Origin: Gracilimonas sp035704785
GTDB taxonomy: Bacteria > Bacteroidota > Rhodothermia > Balneolales > Balneolaceae
Direction of reading: 5' to 3'
DNA: 19,631 bases
Assembly: GCF_035704785.1 (NCBI RefSeq)
Contig: NZ_DASSWP010000017.1
Coordinates: 1 to 19,631, forward strand
Position 1 is the first letter of the stretch. Each line of letters begins with the position of its first letter. Below, in pieces: positions 14,384 through 19,631 of this stretch. Below the pieces are notes generated by a model. The model saw only the letters and a program-made list of their open reading frames with translations. It did not search any database and was not told the origin of the DNA. The translations under genes were made by a program, and so were the position numbers.

Positions 14384-15642
14384 AATCAAAGGTTTTAACC
14401 ATGTTATTTATAGCTTATTTACTCCCTTTTCCTGCACTGTCTCAAGACTTGCAGACTTCAGTTACCTCTGAATTCAGGGTGGGGTATTCTTCAAATACCT
14501 ACCTTAATCCTTTTTTCTCTGAATGGGACCGTACCTATAACTCAGGGTATGGCCTAGCTGCGACTTTTGGGCAACTTTTTTGGGACAAAAACCGACATAA
14601 GTTTGAACTAAATGGCGGCTATGTATTTGAACCATTTTTTACTGGACAATCTACCTGGCATGGACATCTTGCATATGCCCGGTATATAGGTCAAATCAGC
14701 TCAAAATTACATGCCGGTTTTAATATCGGCACCAGTGGTTTTCAATCTGATTTTGACAGAAACCTCCATTGGGTACAACCATATATAACCTGGTTTCCAT
14801 CATCTTTTACTTCCTTGCACTTTAAAGCCGGATCCAATTTTAGGGAGTACGTAGGTTTTCAGGATAGTCTTAATATCAATAATCGTTTAGACTCTTATGC
14901 GTTGGAAATGGAGTCCTGGATCGGGTTCAGGTGGCAATTAAAAGGAGGAATTTATGGAAATTTTGAAAATTTACCTGCTATCCAAAATGGGATTTCAACT
15001 TCATTTTCACTTAGACACTTATTTGTTAATGGAAGTAGAATAACTTCTGAATTACAATTTATAAACTATAGTTCAGAATTTACCACCACTGTTGATGAAG
15101 GTGGCGGACCGGGTGGCCCTTTTGGTCCTCCGGGAGGTACTACTGAAACCCAGTCTATAAATGATCAAATCTGGCGAATTAAATTGGAGGGCAGTTATCC
15201 CGTTTCAAATAATACTTCTGCTTTTATATCTGCTGAACGCTCGTTGTATGAATCTTCATCCATAAATGATGGTATCGGAGATTTTCAAATTTCAGGGGGA
15301 GTACGTTTTTCATTGACTCCAAATTTGTTTACCTCCGGAAAACGAACAATCGAACCAATTTGGACAGAGGATACCGATCAATACACTTTACGTATAAAAT
15401 ATAGAGGGAGTGGTAATTTATTCTTAGTGGGAGATTTTAATGACTGGGAAATGCCTGGAATACCACTTAGAGAAGAATCTAAAAACACCTATAAAACCGT
15501 CTTAAAGATGGAACCGGGACTTTATGAATACAGGATATTGGTCATTAACGGTTCTGATGAAAAGTGGCTGGAATTTTCTAACAATACCTCTACCGTTAAA
15601 GATGGTTTCGGCGGAACAAATGCTTTAAAAATTATAGAATAA
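14380..15642 (+). CDS. Secreted outer-membrane beta-barrel-like protein with C-terminal glycogen-binding-like domain
   Basis: This 420-residue protein begins with a signal peptide (about residues 1-21, ending PFPALSQ). From about 25 to 325 it consists of alternating-polarity, aromatic-rich strands (FELNGGYVFEPFFTG, LHAGFNIGTSGFQSDFDR, SWIGFRWQLKGGIYGNFEN), as in outer-membrane barrels, with a Gly/Pro-rich loop near 240-256 (GGGPGGPFGPPGG). The last 90 residues (331-420) form a second glycogen-binding-like E-set domain: LFLVGDFNDWEMPG, GLYEYRILVINGSDEKW and DGFGGTNALKI. It aligns with the C-terminal domain of the anti-sigma factor upstream, but YKF-like Lys is replaced by Arg and the W..DP motif by WLEF, so glucan binding is less certain. 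It overlaps the anti-sigma gene by 4 bases and is probably the membrane partner or target of the sigma system. Confidence 0.8.
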   Translation: MKSKVLTMLFIAYLLPFPALSQDLQTSVTSEFRVGYSSNTYLNPFFSEWDRTYNSGYGLAATFGQLFWDKNRHKFELNGGYVFEPFFTGQSTWHGHLAYARYIGQISSKLHAGFNIGTSGFQSDFDRNLHWVQPYITWFPSSFTSLHFKAGSNFREYVGFQDSLNINNRLDSYALEMESWIGFRWQLKGGIYGNFENLPAIQNGISTSFSLRHLFVNGSRITSELQFINYSSEFTTTVDEGGGPGGPFGPPGGTTETQSINDQIWRIKLEGSYPVSNNTSAFISAERSLYESSSINDGIGDFQISGGVRFSLTPNLFTSGKRTIEPIWTEDTDQYTLRIKYRGSGNLFLVGDFNDWEMPGIPLREESKNTYKTVLKMEPGLYEYRILVINGSDEKWLEFSNNTSTVKDGFGGTNALKIIE

Positions 15643-15657
15643 GTAATTGATAATCAC

Positions 15658-16551
15658 ATGAGAAAAACAACGAATATATCACCGGTAAGGACATTAATGA
15701 AGCTTACTCTGTTTAGTTTTCTGCTAATATTTCCTGCTTCAATTTCTGCACAGCAAACTTCATTATCTATTTTAACTCAAAAGGCTTCTGAGTTAGGTAT
15801 TGATGAATCACACATAACCCGGCTTCAGGAACGAGCTAAGGCAAACGGGATAAGTGGAGATCAACTGGCTGAAATATTAGAGCCTGCCGTTACACTAGCA
15901 GAAGGGGACCTGCCGTTTGATATGATCCTTGAAAAAACATCTGAAGGTTTGGCAAAAAAAGTTCCCAGCCATGTTTTATTAAACGTACTACAGGGATTGC
16001 AAGAAGCTACCCAACAATCTGTGAACATTGTGGACCCCTGGATGCAAAAATCCGGAGTACAGAACATGCTTGAACGAACGGAGTCAGAAGAATCCGTCCA
16101 ACAATTTAGAAATAATTTGCTGAAAAGTACCGGTCGCGCTTTAAACCAAGGCCTTACTGAACAAAGTGTGACAGATTTCATGAATGAACTCAACAATGAT
16201 GAAATTTTATCCAAAATTAACGCTAATGAAATTGTAACTTCACTTACTATTCTCCCAGATCTGCCTACAAGTTCAGACAATCCTGAGTTATCCGGCAAAC
16301 TTATTATCCAGTCGATTAAAGGCGGGTTCAAATCAGCAGACCTCCAAAAATTACCTTCAGCTATGCAGATGGCACAAAGCAGAGGTCAACTCCCTGTGGG
16401 TAATATTGTAAATGGAATATTTCAGCAATTAGAAATAGGAGCACCTGCTACAAATATTCTTCAGGGCTTGTTTGATGGCAAAATTGGAGGCCCTCCTGCA
16501 GGTGTCCCTGGCAGACCCGGTAATCCTATTGACGGTAGCGGAAACGGTTGA
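15658..16551 (+). CDS. Secreted helical protein of unknown function, last gene of the sigma operon
   Basis: No family was recognised for this 297-residue protein. A signal peptide is visible (about residues 14-32, KLTLFSFLLIFPASISAQQ). The ATG at 15697 (Met14), which has AAGGA five bases before it, may be the true start because it places the charged N-region directly before the hydrophobic core. The mature part is almost entirely helical and repetitive in character, with segments such as QKASELGIDESHITRLQERA, SGDQLAEILEPAVTLAEGDL and MILEKTSEGLAKKVPSHVLL that look like short helical-hairpin repeats. It ends in a Gly/Pro-rich low-complexity tail (GGPPAGVPGRPGNPIDGSGNG). The Gly/Pro character recalls the loop of the preceding barrel protein. 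It follows that gene after 15 bases and so is probably co-transcribed. It is likely periplasmic or outer-membrane associated. Confidence 0.7.
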   Translation: MRKTTNISPVRTLMKLTLFSFLLIFPASISAQQTSLSILTQKASELGIDESHITRLQERAKANGISGDQLAEILEPAVTLAEGDLPFDMILEKTSEGLAKKVPSHVLLNVLQGLQEATQQSVNIVDPWMQKSGVQNMLERTESEESVQQFRNNLLKSTGRALNQGLTEQSVTDFMNELNNDEILSKINANEIVTSLTILPDLPTSSDNPELSGKLIIQSIKGGFKSADLQKLPSAMQMAQSRGQLPVGNIVNGIFQQLEIGAPATNILQGLFDGKIGGPPAGVPGRPGNPIDGSGNG

Positions 16552-16653
16552 TTCTATATCACCTCTAACAATTTGTTTCTTTTGATCAAAGATAACGTTG
16601 ATATGGCACTTATTTGATGTGCTCTCACCCAAGATTAAAAAACACTAATTATT

Positions 16654-16681
16654 TCAGTAACCAAATCGAAAGTTAGTCGTC
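16654..16681 (+). promoter_or_regulatory. Predicted ECF-sigma-dependent promoter of the DUF4382 lipoprotein gene
   Basis: GTAACC (16657-16662) and CGTC (16678-16681) are separated by 15 bases, exactly as before the sigma operon at 13001-13028. The flanking TCAGTAACCAA and TAGTCGTC are identical in both copies, while the spacer between them has diverged. That is the pattern expected for functional promoter elements rather than a recent duplication. The start codon is 41 bases downstream. Confidence 0.7.
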
Positions 16682-16722
16682 GCATAAATAAACCCACTAA
16701 CAACAAACTAAAAAATATAATT

Positions 16723-17517
16723 ATGTACTACTCTAAATTTTTAAAATTATTAACCGCCGCTGTAGTATCCTCATTTATGATCATAGGATGCGGAACCCAA
16801 TCGGATAGCCGTACCGGAAGTTTTCAAGTATTGCTTCATGATGCGCCTGCAAGCTATGATGAAGTAAACGTGTTTATTGAAAGCGTAGAGGTAAATAAAA
16901 GCTCTGACGAAGAAGGATGGATAACCGTAGGTTCACCGCAACAAGTATTTGACCTGTTAGAACTAACTAACGGTGTATTGCAACCTCTTGGCGAAATAGA
17001 ACTTGAAGTCGGAACTTACGAACAAGTACGCCTTATTTTAAGTCAAGACGGACACAGTGTGGTAGTTGATGGTCAATCGCATGATATGTTCATTCCAAGC
17101 GGAGCCCAAACAGGTATCAAGTTAAACGTAAATGCAGAAATTGAAGCCGATATTGACTATGTATTGCTTCTCGATTTTGATGCCAGCAGATCAGTAGTAG
17201 TTACCGGAAACCAAAACTATCTGCTGCAACCTGTGATAAAAGCAACAAACCAAGCTATTAGCGGAAATATTGAAGGTACCATATCTCCTGCTGAAGCCGA
17301 ACCGGTTGTTTATGCCATTGCAAATGGTGACACACTTTCTTCAACTTATGCTGATGCTGAAAACGGCACATTCAGATTAATAGGCCTTGAAGAAGGAAGC
17401 TATACTGTATCTTTCGATCCAACGAATGAAAATTACACTTCTAAAGACACTACCGGTGTAGCAGTAACTGTTGGTGAAACCAATGATCTTGGTAGTATTG
17501 AGTTGAGCCTGAATTAA
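16723..17517 (+). CDS. DUF4382 domain lipoprotein with C-terminal carboxypeptidase-regulatory-like fold
   Basis: This is a 264-residue lipoprotein. The signal peptide has a hydrophobic core and ends in IIGC, with the lipidated Cys at position 23. The DUF4382 domain (about 30-165) opens with the family signature GSFQVLLHDAPASYDEVNVF and ESVEVNKSSDEEGW. It continues with LELTNGVLQPLGEIELEVGTYEQVRLIL and the HDMFIPSGAQTGIKLN block. A second beta-sandwich (about 183-262; ISGNIEGTISPAEAEPVVYA, GTFRLIGLEEGSYTVSFDP) resembles carboxypeptidase-regulatory/SdrD B-like domains. DUF4382 proteins are cell-surface proteins of unknown function. The gene has its own upstream copy of the ECF-type promoter motif and ends before a strong terminator. 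It is probably a regulon member of the adjacent sigma factor. Confidence 0.88.
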   Translation: MYYSKFLKLLTAAVVSSFMIIGCGTQSDSRTGSFQVLLHDAPASYDEVNVFIESVEVNKSSDEEGWITVGSPQQVFDLLELTNGVLQPLGEIELEVGTYEQVRLILSQDGHSVVVDGQSHDMFIPSGAQTGIKLNVNAEIEADIDYVLLLDFDASRSVVVTGNQNYLLQPVIKATNQAISGNIEGTISPAEAEPVVYAIANGDTLSSTYADAENGTFRLIGLEEGSYTVSFDPTNENYTSKDTTGVAVTVGETNDLGSIELSLN

Positions 17518-17544
17518 GGTCAATTTTATCCAAACATAACCCCT

Positions 17545-17579
17545 AAAAAGGTCTGGATTGATTTCCAGGCCTTTTTTTT
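17545..17579 (+). terminator. Bidirectional intrinsic terminator
   Basis: A 12-base-pair stem (17545-17556, AAAAAGGTCTGG, with 17565-17576, CCAGGCCTTTTT; one G-U pair on the RNA) encloses an 8-base loop and is followed by T residues to 17579. The A-run on the left arm becomes a U-run on the minus strand, so it can end both the DUF4382 transcript and the convergent ABC transporter transcript, whose stop codon lies at 17578-17580. Confidence 0.9.
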
Positions 17580-19353
17580 ATTCGGGTATCAGCTGATCTT
17601 TATATTGTAGTTCATACAGTTTTTTATAGATTCCATTTTCCTGCAAAATCAGCTCTTGATGACTTCCCGATTCCCGAATTTCTCCCTTATGCATTACCAA
17701 AATGGTTTCCGCATGTTGAATGGTTGAAAGTCTGTGCGCAACAACAATTGAAGTTCTTCCTTCCATCATTAGCCTACTGGATTCTGTTACCAAAGCCTCC
17801 GTTTCTGAATCCACACTTGATGTGGCTTCATCCAGGATCAAAATCTCTGGATCATACACCAATGCCCGAACAAAGCAAATTAGCTGTCGTTGCCCCATTG
17901 AAAGTGAAGTGCCTCTTTCTTGCAGAACATAGTCATAAGCGCCCGGAAGTTTTTCGATAAACCGATGAGCCTCAACTTTATGAGCAGCTTCTATTACTTG
18001 CTCTCTGGTTATATCGGGATGCCCAAGTGTGATATTGTCAAAGATCGAGCCTGAGAAAAGTGCATTATCCTGTAAAACCAAGCCAAAATGAGAACGAAGA
18101 TCATGAAGTGACAGATCCCTGACATCCACCCCGTCTATTTTGATACTGCCCTTTTGAATATCATAAAAACGCATCAGCAGATTTATGATCGTAGTCTTTC
18201 CGGCTCCGGTTGCACCTACAATAGCAACAGCATCACCCGCTTCCGCTGTAAAAGATACATCTTTGAGTACATATCCTTCATCATCATTATACCTGAACCA
18301 CACATTTTCGAACTCGATCTTCCCTTGCGGATCTTTTATTTTTTGAGGTGAGTCCGTTTCAATAACCTGAGTTTTGGTATCGAGTACACTGAATATCCTT
18401 TCTGAAGATGCCAATGCGGATTGCAGGGTATTAAACTTCTCTGACAACCCTTGAATTGGCCTAAAGAACTGTCTTGCATACTGAATAAAAGCTAAAAGTA
18501 CACCGAAGGTTACTCCATCCATAAGTGCCCTTGCCCCACCATACCAAACGATCAGTGCCATTGCCAGACTTGCCGTTACTTCAACGATAGGCCAAAAAAT
18601 AGCAAAGTAGAAGATGGTCTCTATGTATGCATCCCGGTGACCTGCGTTTATCTTTTCAAATTTCTCCCGTTGCTTTTTCTCTCTATTAAAAAGCTGAACA
18701 ACGTCCATTCCATTAATATGCTCCTGAACAAAAGAATTGAGCTGAGCGATCTTATCCCGAACCTCTAAGAAAGTAACCCTGACTTTCGCTTTGAACCAGA
18801 AAGTGGCGTAGAAAAGAATCGGTAATACTGCAATAGTCACCAAGCTCAGTTCCCAGTTCATGCTAAACATGAAATAAAGAATAAAGATGATCCGGAACAT
18901 ATCACCGATTATAGTAACTACACCATCGGAAAGCAGTTCACTTAGAGCTTCAATATCACTGGTTGTTCTGGTGATAAGACGACCAATGGGGTTCTTATCA
19001 AAGAACTGAACATTAAGTGTTTGTATCTTCTTGAAAACGGTATTTCTAAGAGAGTACAGCGCATTTTGGCCAAACCACCTGGTGATGTAGGTATTGAAAA
19101 CCAACAGAATAAACTCGCCCAGCAGAGCTCCGCCCAGCAGCGTTATGATCCACCACAAGCCTTCAAAATCATCCGTAGCAATGTATTCATCCACGGCTAT
19201 CTGAGTAAGCTTAGGACGAATTGTACCGAGGTATGAAGCCGCCAGCGTTAAGCCGATGGCTAATAATACGTACCCTCGGTATGGTTTTAGAAAAAAATAA
19301 AGCCGTCGAATCAGAGTGGTATCGACGGCTTCAGAATTTTTATTGTTACTCAC
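17578..19353 (-). CDS. ABC transporter half-molecule, MsbA/MdlB type (transmembrane plus ATPase domain)
   Basis: This 591-residue exporter half-molecule would work as a homo- or heterodimer in the cytoplasmic membrane. The membrane domain (about 15-325) has six hydrophobic segments, among them VLLAIGLTLAASYLG, IIGDMFRIIFILYFMF and LSLVTIAVLPILFYATFW. The ATPase domain follows, with Walker A GATGAGKTT (380-388), Q-loop VLQD (426-429), signature LSMGQ (484-488), Walker B ILILDEA (504-510, catalytic Glu509) and switch His540. LSMGQ in place of LSGGQ is a natural variant in this subfamily. Substrates of MsbA-like exporters range from lipid A to drugs and peptides; none can be assigned here. The gene starts 12 bases after the truncated gene upstream and shares the bidirectional terminator with the DUF4382 gene. 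Confidence 0.93.
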   Translation of the reverse strand: MSNNKNSEAVDTTLIRRLYFFLKPYRGYVLLAIGLTLAASYLGTIRPKLTQIAVDEYIATDDFEGLWWIITLLGGALLGEFILLVFNTYITRWFGQNALYSLRNTVFKKIQTLNVQFFDKNPIGRLITRTTSDIEALSELLSDGVVTIIGDMFRIIFILYFMFSMNWELSLVTIAVLPILFYATFWFKAKVRVTFLEVRDKIAQLNSFVQEHINGMDVVQLFNREKKQREKFEKINAGHRDAYIETIFYFAIFWPIVEVTASLAMALIVWYGGARALMDGVTFGVLLAFIQYARQFFRPIQGLSEKFNTLQSALASSERIFSVLDTKTQVIETDSPQKIKDPQGKIEFENVWFRYNDDEGYVLKDVSFTAEAGDAVAIVGATGAGKTTIINLLMRFYDIQKGSIKIDGVDVRDLSLHDLRSHFGLVLQDNALFSGSIFDNITLGHPDITREQVIEAAHKVEAHRFIEKLPGAYDYVLQERGTSLSMGQRQLICFVRALVYDPEILILDEATSSVDSETEALVTESSRLMMEGRTSIVVAHRLSTIQHAETILVMHKGEIRESGSHQELILQENGIYKKLYELQYKDQLIPE

Positions 19354-19365
19354 TTACTATTTCGA

Positions 19366-19631
19366 TTAAAATCTGTCAAAATCATCATAAGAAGATCTGG
19401 GGGTAATCTTTTTAGGTGAATCTGAGTCAGAGTCGTCATTCTTATTTTTTATGTTCGAGCTGTACGTACTGCTGCCGTATGTTTTGCGCTTATAATTACT
19501 ATCACGGCTTCCAGAACGATTTGAACTACTGCTTCGGTTCCCGCGAGAACTGCCGCTACTACTGCTTCGTCTGCTTGAGCTTCCCCCTTTACGGCTTCGG
19601 AAGTTTTTCTTACTGCTGCTCTTATAGTTCT
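19366..19631 (-). CDS. C-terminal tail of a truncated gene: Ser/Arg/Lys-rich low-complexity region
   Basis: This frame is open from the window edge to a TAA at 19368-19366, giving 87 residues with no start codon in view; the rest of the gene lies beyond the window. The sequence is dominated by Ser, Arg, Lys, Asn and Gly (SSSKKNFRSRKGGSSSRRSS, RGNRSSSSNRSGSRDSN), then an acidic patch (NDDSDSDS) and the end SSYDDFDRF. Such basic, disordered tails are common in DEAD-box RNA helicases and other RNA-binding proteins of this group of bacteria. A helicase is the most likely identity, but nothing in the visible part proves it. It ends 12 bases before the ABC transporter start, so the two are probably co-transcribed. 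Confidence 0.6.
   Translation of the reverse strand, partial: NYKSSSKKNFRSRKGGSSSRRSSSSGSSRGNRSSSSNRSGSRDSNYKRKTYGSSTYSSNIKNKNDDSDSDSPKKITPRSSYDDFDRF

Noticed and set aside
16581..16590. TTTGATCAAA perfect palindrome between the sigma operon and the DUF4382 gene
   Set aside because: It is a 10-base AT-rich palindrome without a second copy or a T-run; it could be an operator, but nothing supports this beyond symmetry.
17888..17902. LSMGQ in place of LSGGQ as a sign of a degenerate ATPase site
   Set aside because: Walker A, Walker B with catalytic Glu and switch His are intact, and this signature variant is seen in active members of the MdlB-like group.

Overview
The window most resembles a chromosomal segment of a marine Balneolales-type bacterium (Balneolota/Bacteroidota side of the FCB group, e.g. 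Balneola or Gracilimonas relatives). This placement is inference. It rests on moderate-to-low GC, a Bacteroidota-like promoter (TTG-N20-TAccTTTa) before rimP, few Shine-Dalgarno sequences, an infB product with a very long K/E-rich linker, secreted proteins of DUF4382, PD40 and glycogen-binding E-set type, and a compact housekeeping gene order. No insertion sequence, phage gene, CRISPR array, tRNA or rRNA was recognised, and no gene-free stretch exceeds 300 bases (the longest is about 240).

Layout. (1) 1-2254, plus strand: the 3' part of a TolB/PD40-type beta-propeller gene, a SnoaL/NTF2-like gene, a DUF4256 gene and a small CxxC...WH protein gene. (2) 9060-2273, minus strand: the conserved translation/ribosome-maturation operon rimP-nusA-infB-rbfA-truB-ribF. 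A hairpin plus U8 tract sits at the very start of its predicted leader RNA, directly below a candidate housekeeping promoter. (3) 9219-9704, plus: a DUF192 lipoprotein. (4) 12855-9722, minus: a small DUF883/ElaB-like membrane protein, prfB (RF2, with the complete programmed +1 frameshift site), coaE and fbp, closely spaced and probably one operon. (5) 13003-17517, plus: an ECF sigma factor operon. It encodes the sigma factor, a transmembrane anti-sigma factor carrying an extracytoplasmic glycogen-binding (AMPK1-CBM/CBM48) domain, an outer-membrane barrel protein ending in a second copy of that domain, and a secreted helical protein of unknown function. After a gap comes a DUF4382 lipoprotein gene. 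(6) 19631-17578, minus: the Ser/Arg-rich tail of a truncated gene, then an MsbA/MdlB-type ABC half-transporter. A bidirectional terminator separates it from the DUF4382 gene.

The most interesting part is region 5. The same bipartite motif, GTAACC-N15-CGTC inside TCAGTAACCAA...TAGTCGTC, lies upstream of both the sigma operon (13001-13028) and the DUF4382 lipoprotein gene (16654-16681), with identical spacing. It has the shape of an ECF promoter and is the likely autoregulated promoter of this sigma factor, which would make the lipoprotein a regulon member. With duplicated glucan-binding-type domains on the anti-sigma factor and on a surface protein, this looks like an undescribed envelope-sensing system that may respond to an alpha-glucan or to the state of its partner surface protein. 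Smaller points of interest are the rimP leader hairpin, the textbook RF2 frameshift that a simple ORF call misses, and an infB-rbfA intercistronic stem-loop.
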